From contig JADJOX010000008.1 of NCBI GenBank assembly GCA_016713565.1, positions 806,001 to 870,000 of the forward strand: a DNA stretch of 64,000 nt, written 5' to 3'. The first letter of the stretch is position 1. Each line of letters starts with the position of its first letter. The translations under genes were made by a program, and so were the position numbers. Positions 8,226-16,788 of the stretch are shown here, piece by piece. The notes beneath the pieces were generated by a model. That model searched no databases. It saw only the letters and a list, made by a program, of their open reading frames with translations, and was not told where the DNA came from. The stretch is from Ignavibacteriota bacterium. GTDB lineage: Bacteria; Bacteroidota; Ignavibacteria; Ignavibacteriales; Melioribacteraceae.

Positions 8226-8240
8226 GTTGAGGAATTTGTT

Positions 8241-10637
8241 TTGATAGTTTCACTAAATTGGCTGAAAGAATATGTTGATCTCAACGGGATTTCCGTTAAA
8301 GACATCGTTGATAAATTAACTACTTCCGGATCAGAAGTTGAAGAAGTAATTGACAGATCAAGCGAGTTTGAAAATATTACAATTGCCAAAGTTGAAGATG
8401 TTAAAAAACATCCTAATGCCGATAAGCTTTCGGTATGCAAGGTTAATGACGGTACAAAGATTTACGATGTTGTATGCGGTGCGCCAAATGTAAAAGCCGG
8501 ACAAACCGTTGCCTTCGCCAAAGTTGGGGCAGTAATTCCAAACGGAAAATTTGAAATTAAAGAAGCAAAAATTAGAGGCGAAAAATCTTCGGGAATGATT
8601 TGTGCCGAAGATGAACTTGGCTTGTCGGATGATCATTCAGGAATAATGATATTAGATGAAAATTTAAAAATTGGTGAACCGCTTGCAAAAGCGCTGAATA
8701 TGGATGATGTTATACTAGAAGTTGCTATAACGCCAAACCGTTCAGATGAATTAAGTCACATTGGTTTGGCCAGGGATCTTTCCGCTATTTTTAATAGATC
8801 ATTAACAATTCCAAAAATAAAAACAAGTTATTCGTTAGTTGATAAAAATAAATTTGCCGAAATAAAAATTGAAAATCTAAGTGCTTGTCCCCGATATTGC
8901 GGCATTGTTGTTAAAAATGTTAAAGTCGATGAATCGCCTAAATGGTTAAGAGATAGACTTACAGGCATTGGACTTCGTCCAATAAATAATATTGTTGATA
9001 TAACCAATTTTGTACTTCATGAAGTTGGTCAGCCTTTGCACGCATTTGATTTGGATAAAATTTCTGGAAGTGAAATTGTTGTAAAAAATTTTTCCGGTGA
9101 AGGAAAGTTTACAACTTTAGATTCAAAAGAAAGAAATATGCGTTCATCGGATTTAATGATTTGCGACGCTGAAAAACCCGTGGCAATTGCCGGTGTGATG
9201 GGTGGAGAAAATTCAGAAGTAACTTCTACAACAAAGAATATTTTAATTGAAAGCGCTTATTTCAATCCTTCATCTATCAGGAAAACGGCTAAACGCTTGG
9301 GATTATCTTCCGATGCTTCTTACAGATTTGAAAGAGGTATCGATCCAAATGGAACATTAGCGGCTGGATTAAGAACCGCAGAATTGATAAAAGAAATAGC
9401 CGGCGGCGAAATTATAAATGAAATAATTGATATTTATCCAAATAAAATTGAGCCGAAATTACTTAGCGTTCGATTTTCCCGTATTGAGAGAATTTTGGGA
9501 TTTAAAATTTCCAATGAAAATGTTAAATCAATTTTTATGGGATTAAAGTTTGATATAACCAAAGAATCCGATGATCTTCTCGAAGTTAAAGTTCCAACAT
9601 TCAGAAATGATATAGAACGAGAAATAGATCTAGTGGAAGAAATTATAAGAATTTACGGACTTGACGAAATTCCGCCCGTTCAAAAAATTTCTTTATCGTT
9701 AGATAAAAAAGTTGACGAAACGGATTTTGAAAATTCAATACGAAATAAATTTACCGCATTAGAATTCAATGAAGTTATATGTAATTCTTTGCTGAGCGAA
9801 GAAAAAATTATTGATGGAAAAAATCCTATTAAAGTATTAAATCCGCAAAGTACGGAAATGTCTACTTTAAGAACTTCCTTACTGCCTGGAATTTTAATGA
9901 ACATTTCAAGAAATCTTAAAGTAAAAGAAAACGATTTAATGTTTTTTGAAATTGGACAAGTTTTTTCAAAAAAAAATTATGAAATTAAATCATTTGAAGA
10001 TTTTGAAGAGAATCAAAATTTAACATTTGCGGTTTGCGGCGAAAGAATAAATTCAACATGGTACCAGAAAAGTCAAAATTTTGACATATATGATTTGATT
10101 GGGATAAATGACAACATTATAGAACAATTAAATATTAATGCTAAAATTGAAAAAAAATATAATTTAGAAAGCAATGTTTGTGAATTTGGATTTGAACAGA
10201 GAATTGGTAGTAATGTTATTGGTACCGGCGGAAAGTTAAAAAAAGAAATTTTGGAAAAATTTGAAATTTCCAAAGATGTTTATTTTGCCGAATATAATTT
10301 ATCTCAATTAAGAAAATTAGATAAATTAGTCAGGAAAAGTCAGCCTTTGTTAAAATATCCAAAGGTTTTTAGAGATTTCAGCTTTATTTTAGATAAGAAA
10401 ATTACCTATTCCGAAGTTTTAAATACAATAAAAGATTCTAGCTCAAAGCTATTGAAAAATGTAAATTTATTTGATATCTTTGAAAGTGAAACATTAGGTT
10501 CGGATAAAATAAGCCTTGCGTTTCAGTTAGAATATTTTGATGAAACCAAAACTCTGCGCGAAGATGAAATAGATGTGGAATTTTGGAAAACGATTGAGGC
10601 TGTTAAAACTAAATTTAACGCAGAATTAAGAGGTTAA
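8241..10637 (+). CDS. pheT: Phenylalanine-tRNA ligase beta subunit
   Basis: This 798-residue beta subunit has the full domain order: N-terminal B1 part (MIVSLNWLKEYVDL), EMAP-type tRNA-binding domain (near residues 40-150), B3/B4 editing domain containing LRPINNIVDITNFV and LHAFDLDKI, B5 domain, catalytic-like core, and a C-terminal ferredoxin-fold anticodon-binding domain (KYPKVFRDFSF onward). It selects tRNA-Phe and edits misacylated Tyr-tRNA. The start codon is TTG. Confidence 0.95.
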   Translation: MIVSLNWLKEYVDLNGISVKDIVDKLTTSGSEVEEVIDRSSEFENITIAKVEDVKKHPNADKLSVCKVNDGTKIYDVVCGAPNVKAGQTVAFAKVGAVIPNGKFEIKEAKIRGEKSSGMICAEDELGLSDDHSGIMILDENLKIGEPLAKALNMDDVILEVAITPNRSDELSHIGLARDLSAIFNRSLTIPKIKTSYSLVDKNKFAEIKIENLSACPRYCGIVVKNVKVDESPKWLRDRLTGIGLRPINNIVDITNFVLHEVGQPLHAFDLDKISGSEIVVKNFSGEGKFTTLDSKERNMRSSDLMICDAEKPVAIAGVMGGENSEVTSTTKNILIESAYFNPSSIRKTAKRLGLSSDASYRFERGIDPNGTLAAGLRTAELIKEIAGGEIINEIIDIYPNKIEPKLLSVRFSRIERILGFKISNENVKSIFMGLKFDITKESDDLLEVKVPTFRNDIEREIDLVEEIIRIYGLDEIPPVQKISLSLDKKVDETDFENSIRNKFTALEFNEVICNSLLSEEKIIDGKNPIKVLNPQSTEMSTLRTSLLPGILMNISRNLKVKENDLMFFEIGQVFSKKNYEIKSFEDFEENQNLTFAVCGERINSTWYQKSQNFDIYDLIGINDNIIEQLNINAKIEKKYNLESNVCEFGFEQRIGSNVIGTGGKLKKEILEKFEISKDVYFAEYNLSQLRKLDKLVRKSQPLLKYPKVFRDFSFILDKKITYSEVLNTIKDSSSKLLKNVNLFDIFESETLGSDKISLAFQLEYFDETKTLREDEIDVEFWKTIEAVKTKFNAELRG

Positions 10638-10638
10638 T

Positions 10639-10956
10639 GTGAGTGAATCAACTAAATATGATTTATTCATGAAAGAGATTGAATCATTGGAATCAGTGAT
10701 TCAAAGTCATGTTTCAGAAACCGAAAATGTAACAAACGAAAAAAATGCATTAAAGCAAAAAGTAGACAGTTTAACAAAAGAAAACGATGTACTGATTTTA
10801 AAAATTAAAGAATTGGAAAAAAAATTAAACACTGCTGAAGATAAATCTTCAACGGTAGGAATTAAAAAATCAACATTAGATTTACAAGAAAGACAAAACT
10901 TAAAAAGTCAGATTGATGATCTAATTGCGAGAATTGATTATCATATAAGGTCGTAG
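10639..10956 (+). CDS. Small coiled-coil protein upstream of zapA (ZapB-like candidate)
   Basis: This 105-residue protein starts with GTG one base after the pheT stop. From about residue 10 to 75 it is a heptad-rich, charged coiled coil (repeated EKNALKQKV and KELEKKLN patterns), and residues 84-105 form a second helical stretch. No catalytic motif is seen. Its position directly before zapA suggests a division-associated coiled coil comparable to ZapB, which binds ZapA in E. coli. This is inferred from context, not from sequence identity. Confidence 0.6.
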   Translation: MSESTKYDLFMKEIESLESVIQSHVSETENVTNEKNALKQKVDSLTKENDVLILKIKELEKKLNTAEDKSSTVGIKKSTLDLQERQNLKSQIDDLIARIDYHIRS

Positions 10957-11005
10957 TTTTAATTAACAAATTGTGTAGGATATTTTTAGGTACAGAATAG
11001 ACAAA

Positions 11006-11305
11006 ATGTCAGAAAAAAAGAAGCTTAAAGTAAAAATATTTGATAAAGAATTTTCATTGCTCGTAGAAAATGAAGAAATTGCAACAGAATTGGCAAATTA
11101 TGTAAATAAAATTATGGATGAAACGAAAACTGAGTTAAAAGATCAACCGTCGGAAACAATAGCCATAATTGCAGCATTAAATATTGCATATGATCTATCC
11201 GTTGAAAAAAATAGGTTTAGGGAATTTAGTATACAAGCAACTGACAAAATAAAAAAAATAAAGCTTCTTTTAGATAAATCTGATATTGAGTCCATTCCAT
11301 CATAA
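11006..11305 (+). CDS. zapA: Cell division protein ZapA
   Basis: ZapA bundles FtsZ filaments at the division site. The 99-residue length, the N-terminal KVKIFDKEFSLLVENEE strand region, LANYVNKIMDE and the long helix starting at ETIAIIAALNIAYDLS match the family. It is followed immediately by a structured RNA and then rny, the arrangement in which zapA (ygfE) neighbours 6S RNA in many bacteria. Confidence 0.85.
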   Translation: MSEKKKLKVKIFDKEFSLLVENEEIATELANYVNKIMDETKTELKDQPSETIAIIAALNIAYDLSVEKNRFREFSIQATDKIKKIKLLLDKSDIESIPS

Positions 11306-11310
11306 AATTT

Positions 11311-11495
11311 CCGCACTGCCAATTAATACATGAAAAACTAACAGAGTTCATTTAGGGTTTCTGACTCACAATGTGTATTACAGGCCTCAATCCGATTCGT
11401 CGGATTCCGGAAACGGACTAGTGGAAGTAAAAAGCATTGGGCAGTTACCCACACTAATAAGGATGAGTTTTTCCATCCTTAGTTGGCAGTTGCGG
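11311..11495 (+). ncRNA. ssrS: 6S RNA (6S-Flavo-like)
   Basis: This 185-nt non-coding stretch fills the zapA-rny gap. The ends form a long closing helix: CCGCACTGCCAA (11311-11322) pairs with TTGGCAGTTGCGG (11483-11495) with one bulged T. Inside are an apical hairpin ATCCGA-TTCG-TCGGAT (11390-11405) and an 8-bp hairpin TAAGGATG/CATCCTTA (11458-11481) on the 3' side. Size, terminal helix and location after zapA point to 6S RNA, which sequesters RNA polymerase holoenzyme. The exact ends are estimated from pairing. tmRNA, RNase P RNA and SRP RNA hallmarks are absent. Confidence 0.72.
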
Positions 11496-11514
11496 GTTTA
11501 TTTCCGGAGGGGAA

Positions 11515-13086
11515 ATGGATTTAAGTAACCCGTTTATTATACTTTTATTGGTCATCGTTTTTTCCGCAGTAGCTTTTTATCTAGGCTGGCTGATACATTC
11601 GAAAATTGCCGCAAATAAGATCAGTGTCGCTAACGAACGTGCCGCAAATATAATTTCCGAAGCTGAAAAAGAAGCCAAAAACATCAAACGTGAAAAATTG
11701 TTGGAAGTTAAGGATGAATGGCTAAAAAAGAAACAAGAATTTGATATTGAAAAAAATACAAAACAGCAGAAAATGTTGGCTTATGAAAAGAAGATTGAAC
11801 AAAGAGAGCAAAGTTTAGAAAAAAAGTATGAACTTGTTTTAGAAAAGGAAAAAGAAAATAAAGAATCTGAAAAACAAAATAAAAAACATCAAGAAATTCT
11901 TGAGAAAAAATTTGAAGAAGTTGAAAAACTGATTGCGGAACAAAATATTAGATTGGAAAAAACAGCAGGATTAACAAAAGATGAAGCAAAGAAGATGTTG
12001 ATGGAAAATGTAATTGACATGGCAAAATCTGACGCTTCGCAATTTGTTAATGAGATTAAAGAAAAAGCAAAATCTGAAGCAAAAAAAGAAGCTCAAAAAA
12101 TTGTTGTTCAAGCAATTCAAAGAACAGCTGTTGATCATTCTGTTGAAACAACCGTTTCAGTTTTACAAATTCAAAACGATGAGATGAAAGGTAGAATTAT
12201 TGGAAGAGAAGGCAGAAATATTAGAGCATTTGAAGCCGCAACCGGTGTTGATGTAATTGTTGATGATACACCCGAAGCCGTTATTCTTTCGGCATTTGAT
12301 CAGTACAGAAGAGAAATTGCAAGAATTGCCTTAGAAAGATTAATTGCTGACGGAAGAATTCATCCTTCAAGAATTGAGGAAGTAGTTAAAAAAGTTGAGC
12401 AGGAACTTGAAGAAGAAATTCAAAAAGAGGGAGAAAATATTCTTATTCAACTTGGAATTCACGGAGTTAATAGAGATCTAGTTAAATTTATTGGAAGAAT
12501 GAAATACCGTTCTAGTTACGGTCAGAATCTGCTTCAACATAGCATTGAAGTAGCTTATATAACGGGATTTATGGCAGCTGAACTTGGTTTGGATCAGCAA
12601 ATTGCCAAACGTGCCGGATTATTTCACGATATTGGTAAAACTGTTGACAAAAGTATAGAAGGACCTCACGCTTTAATTGGAGGTGAATTACTTAAAAAAT
12701 ATAAAGAACATCCAATTGTTATAAATGCAGCGGCAAGTCACCACGAAGACGTAGAAATGACACACGCAATTTCGGCTTTGGTTCAATCTGCCGATGCAAT
12801 TAGCGGCGCACGTCCGGGCGCTAGGAGAGAACCATTGGAAGGATATGTAAAAAGATTAGAAAACCTTGAAGGAATTGCCAGCACATTTGAAGGTGTTGCT
12901 AAAACTTACGCAATTCAGGCAGGAAGAGAAGTAAGAGTTGTTGTTGAACCGGATAAAGCCGATGACCAGTTTTCAGAAAAATTGGCGGAAGATATCGCTC
13001 ATAAAATCCAAGAAGAAATGGAATATCCCGGACAAATAAAAGTTACGGTTATACGTGAAGTCAGAAAAATAGCTTACGCAAAATAA
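11515..13086 (+). CDS. rny: Ribonuclease Y
   Basis: RNase Y is a membrane-anchored endoribonuclease that starts mRNA decay. The 523-residue protein has an N-terminal membrane helix (residues 6-27), a long coiled coil to about residue 150, and a KH domain with GRIIGREGRNIRAFEAATGV. The HD domain carries LLQHSIEVAYITGF and RAGLFHDIGK, the metal-binding His-Asp pair. A strong GGAGGGG site precedes the ATG only about 9 nt beyond the end of the 6S-like RNA helix. Confidence 0.95.
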   Translation: MDLSNPFIILLLVIVFSAVAFYLGWLIHSKIAANKISVANERAANIISEAEKEAKNIKREKLLEVKDEWLKKKQEFDIEKNTKQQKMLAYEKKIEQREQSLEKKYELVLEKEKENKESEKQNKKHQEILEKKFEEVEKLIAEQNIRLEKTAGLTKDEAKKMLMENVIDMAKSDASQFVNEIKEKAKSEAKKEAQKIVVQAIQRTAVDHSVETTVSVLQIQNDEMKGRIIGREGRNIRAFEAATGVDVIVDDTPEAVILSAFDQYRREIARIALERLIADGRIHPSRIEEVVKKVEQELEEEIQKEGENILIQLGIHGVNRDLVKFIGRMKYRSSYGQNLLQHSIEVAYITGFMAAELGLDQQIAKRAGLFHDIGKTVDKSIEGPHALIGGELLKKYKEHPIVINAAASHHEDVEMTHAISALVQSADAISGARPGARREPLEGYVKRLENLEGIASTFEGVAKTYAIQAGREVRVVVEPDKADDQFSEKLAEDIAHKIQEEMEYPGQIKVTVIREVRKIAYAK

Positions 13087-13095
13087 ATTTTATTA

Positions 13096-13123
13096 AATAC
13101 CGGATGTATCCGGTATTTTTTTT
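13096..13123 (+). terminator. Rho-independent terminator after rny
   Basis: AATACCGGAT pairs with ATCCGGTATT around GT (9-10 bp hairpin, 13096-13117) and is followed by T residues to 13123. It ends 3 nt before the coaE ATG, so coaE has almost no leader free of it. Confidence 0.8.
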
Positions 13124-13126
13124 AAT

Positions 13127-13723
13127 ATGAACAAATTAAAAATCGGTATAACAGGCGGAATTGGCACTGGTAAAACAACTGTCGCAAAAATAATTGAAGC
13201 GAATGGTTTTACTGTTTTAAATGCCGATGATACTGCGCGAAAATTAATGCAGACCGATAAAGAAATTCGCAGAAAACTGATTGAAAAATTCGGCAGCGAA
13301 GTTTTTATTGATAACAAATTAAATTCAAAATTTATTTCCAATATTGTTTTTAACGATAAAAATAAATTAAAACTATTAAATTCAATCGTTCATCCTGCCA
13401 CAATTAAAAATATCTCTGAAGAAATTACGGAAAGACAAAAAACTGAAAATCTTATTTTTGTTGAATCAGCGTTGGTATTTGAAGCAAAAATGGAAGAACT
13501 TTTCGATCACGTTTTGTTAGTAACAGCTGATGATGATAAGAGAATTGAACGAATAAAAATTAGAAACAATTATTCAGATAGTGAAATATTAAAAATTATT
13601 GAAAATCAAATCCCTGAAAACATAAAGAAATCTAAATCCGACTTTATTATAATCAATAATGGCAATTTAGAAGACCTAAAAACAAAGACAGAGTTTTTCT
13701 TGAGACTTTTTAATTCGTTATAA
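13127..13723 (+). CDS. coaE: Dephospho-CoA kinase
   Basis: CoaE phosphorylates the ribose 3'-OH of dephospho-CoA, the last step of coenzyme A synthesis. The 198-residue protein begins KIGITGGIGTGKTTVAK, a P-loop typical of CoaE, followed by LNADDTARKLM (the conserved aspartate region) and FVESALVFEA. Length is normal. It directly follows the rny terminator. Confidence 0.93.
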   Translation: MNKLKIGITGGIGTGKTTVAKIIEANGFTVLNADDTARKLMQTDKEIRRKLIEKFGSEVFIDNKLNSKFISNIVFNDKNKLKLLNSIVHPATIKNISEEITERQKTENLIFVESALVFEAKMEELFDHVLLVTADDDKRIERIKIRNNYSDSEILKIIENQIPENIKKSKSDFIIINNGNLEDLKTKTEFFLRLFNSL

Positions 13724-13800
13724 AATCACATTTCCTTCATACATTTCTTGATTAGCAATCTTTGAACATTTATTTTTCATGTATTAAAATTGAGGTAAAT

Positions 13801-14700
13801 GTGGAATTATTAAACAAATCTATTGTAAATTTTGTTAAACTGCTTCCTAAGTCAATAGTGCATATTTTTGCGAAAAAATATATTGCCGGAGTTGATTTAC
13901 AAGATGCCGTAAATGTAGTAAAATTGTTAAACGCAAAAGGTATTTTTGCAACTTTAGATGTTTTAGGTGAAGCGATAAAAACCAAAGATGAAGCAATTGA
14001 TGAAAAAGAAGAATGTTTCAAAGTTCTAAACGCAATTGATCAAAATAATTTAAAAGCAAATCTTTCAGTTAAACCGACTTCTTTAGGTTTAAGCATTGAT
14101 GAAAATTTTTTCTATAATCAGCTTAGAGAAGTGTTAACGCATGCAAAAAAACTAAATAACTTCGTTAGGGTAGATATGGAAGATTCTCCTTACACTTCTT
14201 CAACAATAAGGATATTTAAAAAATTGCAAAGTGAGTTTGATAATGTTGGTATTGTTGTTCAGGCTTATCTGAAGCGTACTGAAAATGATGTAAAGGATCT
14301 TAATTCGACCAAAACAAACTACAGATTATGCAAAGGTATTTACATTGAGCCGGATGAAATTGCGTATAAAAATAAGCAGTCAATTAGAGATAATTACTTA
14401 AAACTTTTAGAAATGATGCTGAAGAATGGAAGTTATGTAGGTATTGCGACACATGACGATTATTTGGTAAACGGCGCATATAGAATTATTGATGATATGA
14501 AATTGTCCAAAGATAAATATGAATTTCAAATGCTTTACGGAGTTACTGAAAAATTAAGAGACAAAATTAATTCCGATGGACATAAAATAAGAATCTATGT
14601 GCCTTACGGTAAAAAATGGTATGCGTATTCAATAAGAAGAATGCAGGAAAATCCCGAGATAGCAGGACATATTGCAAAAAGTATTTTTAAGTTCAATTAA
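13801..14700 (+). CDS. Proline dehydrogenase
   Basis: This FAD enzyme oxidises proline to pyrroline-5-carboxylate and passes electrons to the quinone pool. The 299-residue protein resembles single-domain ProDH enzymes: LSVKPTSLGL, FVRVDMEDSPYTSSTIRIF, VVQAYLKRTENDV, YRLCKGIY, VGIATHDDYLV and FQMLYGV, with the C-terminal IRIYVPYGKKWYAYSIRRMQENPE substrate-binding segment in shortened form. GTG at 13801 is chosen because GAGGT lies 5 nt upstream; the frame is open from TTG at 13762. Its TAA overlaps the tsaD ATG by one base. Confidence 0.88.
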   Translation: MELLNKSIVNFVKLLPKSIVHIFAKKYIAGVDLQDAVNVVKLLNAKGIFATLDVLGEAIKTKDEAIDEKEECFKVLNAIDQNNLKANLSVKPTSLGLSIDENFFYNQLREVLTHAKKLNNFVRVDMEDSPYTSSTIRIFKKLQSEFDNVGIVVQAYLKRTENDVKDLNSTKTNYRLCKGIYIEPDEIAYKNKQSIRDNYLKLLEMMLKNGSYVGIATHDDYLVNGAYRIIDDMKLSKDKYEFQMLYGVTEKLRDKINSDGHKIRIYVPYGKKWYAYSIRRMQENPEIAGHIAKSIFKFN

Positions 14701-15722
14701 TGATAGTTCTTGGAATTGAAAGCTCGTGTGATGAAACTTCAGTATCACTATTAAAAGATGAAAATGTAATTGTAAATTTAATTTCATCTCAGCATTTCCA
14801 TAATAAATTTGGCGGTGTAATTCCCGAATTATCAAGCAGGGCACATCTACAACAAATTATACCGTTGGTTAGAAATGCGTTAGATAATAGTGGTTTGAAA
14901 CTTAACGATATTGATTTAATTGCGGCTACAGCAGGACCAGGTTTAATTGGCGCTTTATTGGTCGGTTTAACATTCGGTAAAAGTTTATCGCTTGCTTTAA
15001 ACAAGCCGTTTGTTCCAGTAAATCATATCGAAGGACATATTTTTTCGGGATTTTTAATGAACGAAAAACCCCAGTATCCGTTTCTTTGTTCGGCAGTTAG
15101 CGGCGGACATACTTTACTGCTTTTGGTTAAAAGCGAATTTGAAATTATTAAACTCGGTTCCACAATTGACGATGCGATAGGAGAAGCTTTTGACAAAGTA
15201 TCAAAAATGCTTAAACTGGGTTATCCCGGCGGACCGTTAATTCAAAAATATGCTGAAACAGGAGATGAAAATTTCATAAAATATCCAATTGCTAGAACAA
15301 AGAATAAATATGATTTTTCGTTCAGCGGTATTAAAACTTCGGTACTTAGATCAATTGAAAATATTGAAAAAGATAGACCAATAAATGACGAAGATAAAAA
15401 AAATATTTCGGCTTCTTTTCAAAATGCCGCGGTTAACGCTATTTTAAAAAACATAATTCACGCAATAAATGAATTTGATGTAAAATGTATTTCGCTTGTT
15501 GGCGGAGTTGCCGCAAATTTAAAATTAAGAAATGAATTAAAACTTCTTGGGAAAAAATTTAGTAAAAGAATAATAATTCCTGATATGGAATATTGCGGAG
15601 ATAACGCAGCAATGATAGCGTTACGCGGATATCAATATTTTAAAGGAGGCTATAGATTTTCATTAAATTCTAATGCTTTTCCAAATCTTACTAAAGATTA
15701 TTTTGAGAATAAAATACTGTAA
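14700..15722 (+). CDS. tsaD: tRNA N6-adenosine threonylcarbamoyltransferase
   Basis: TsaD transfers threonylcarbamoyl to A37 of ANN-decoding tRNAs. The 340-residue protein shows the ASKHA-fold signature: GIESSCDETSVSL at the start, the metal-binding VNHIEGH, SGGHTLL, and GGVAANLKLR followed by CGDNAAMIA near the end. Its ATG overlaps the proline dehydrogenase stop (TAATG), which suggests translational coupling. Confidence 0.95.
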   Translation: MIVLGIESSCDETSVSLLKDENVIVNLISSQHFHNKFGGVIPELSSRAHLQQIIPLVRNALDNSGLKLNDIDLIAATAGPGLIGALLVGLTFGKSLSLALNKPFVPVNHIEGHIFSGFLMNEKPQYPFLCSAVSGGHTLLLLVKSEFEIIKLGSTIDDAIGEAFDKVSKMLKLGYPGGPLIQKYAETGDENFIKYPIARTKNKYDFSFSGIKTSVLRSIENIEKDRPINDEDKKNISASFQNAAVNAILKNIIHAINEFDVKCISLVGGVAANLKLRNELKLLGKKFSKRIIIPDMEYCGDNAAMIALRGYQYFKGGYRFSLNSNAFPNLTKDYFENKIL

Positions 15723-15738
15723 ATTATATTTAAAAATT

Positions 15739-16788
15739 ATGGCAAAAAAAAATAGAAAAAGTTTTCTAAAACCTACAAAGTCAAAAATATTTTTTGGAAT
15801 TGGGTTATTGGTTTTTATAACAGGTAATTTCATCTTTATGTTTTATAAACCAAATTACAACGGAACTTCAAAGTCCGTAATTTTAAACATTGCTTCTGGT
15901 GAAACATTCAATTCAATTGTTGATTCACTCTATGAAAAGAACATAATTCATAATAAATTTTATTTTAAGGCCGCGTCACATATTTACAGCGCTGATAGAA
16001 ACATTAAAGCGGGAAATTATGAAATTCCCGATGGAACTAATTACAAAGAATTATTAAAAATTTTAATTCAGGGTAAACCAAAAGGTCAAAAATTAGTAAC
16101 AATTCAGGAAGGAATTTGGCATGAGAAATTAGCGGCGCTTCTTCAAGATGAATTGGGAATATCAGCAAAAAAATTTATGAAATTATCCAATGATGAGAAA
16201 TTTATTAAAAGTTTAAACCTAAACACAAAATCTTTAGAAGGTTATTTGCTTCCCGAAACTTATTATTTTTATAAAGGAATAAGTGAAGAAGATATAATTA
16301 AAAAGTTATCAAATGAAGTAAAAAAAATATTTGAGCAAAAAGATGTTATTGATCAATTGAAACTAATGAATATGAATCAAAATCAGATTTTAACTATGGC
16401 TTCAATAATTGATGGTGAATCAAATGATTTTAAAGAGTTTGGCAGAATTGCAGGAGTTTATTATAATAGACTTAGAAAAAATTGGAAACTGCAGGCTGAT
16501 CCAACAATTCAATATATTTTAAGAAAAAACAACGCTAAGGTAAATCAAATTCTTTATAAAGATTTAGAGATAGATTCCAAGTTTAACACATATATGTACT
16601 ATGGTTTACCGCCGGCTCCAATTAACAATCCCGGAAAAGAAGCAATTATGGCCGCAATATTTCCGGAAGAAAATAATTATTTTTATTTTGTTGCTGATGG
16701 AAAAGGCGGACACGTATTTTCAGAATCATCAACCGAACATGAACGACAAGTAAACAGGTACAGAATTTGGCGAGAAAACAACAAGTAA
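15739..16788 (+). CDS. mltG: Endolytic peptidoglycan transglycosylase MltG
   Basis: MltG (YceG) cleaves nascent glycan strands at the membrane and sets strand length. The 349-residue protein starts at ATG 15739 with a basic N-terminus and a single membrane helix (about residues 17-38). It then carries a LysM-like domain and the catalytic domain with LPETYYF, MASIIDGES (family motif ASIIxxE) and LQADPTIQYIL, ending PPAPINNPG and FVADGKGGHVFS. The next gene overlaps its 3' end by 22 nt. Confidence 0.9.
   Translation: MAKKNRKSFLKPTKSKIFFGIGLLVFITGNFIFMFYKPNYNGTSKSVILNIASGETFNSIVDSLYEKNIIHNKFYFKAASHIYSADRNIKAGNYEIPDGTNYKELLKILIQGKPKGQKLVTIQEGIWHEKLAALLQDELGISAKKFMKLSNDEKFIKSLNLNTKSLEGYLLPETYYFYKGISEEDIIKKLSNEVKKIFEQKDVIDQLKLMNMNQNQILTMASIIDGESNDFKEFGRIAGVYYNRLRKNWKLQADPTIQYILRKNNAKVNQILYKDLEIDSKFNTYMYYGLPPAPINNPGKEAIMAAIFPEENNYFYFVADGKGGHVFSESSTEHERQVNRYRIWRENNK

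Noticed and set aside
11306..11510. tmRNA, RNase P RNA or SRP RNA in the zapA-rny gap
   Set aside because: No tRNA-like end or tag reading frame, too short for RNase P RNA, and the CCG-GAAA-CGG hairpin alone does not make the SRP helix 8 motif. The terminal helix and context fit 6S better.
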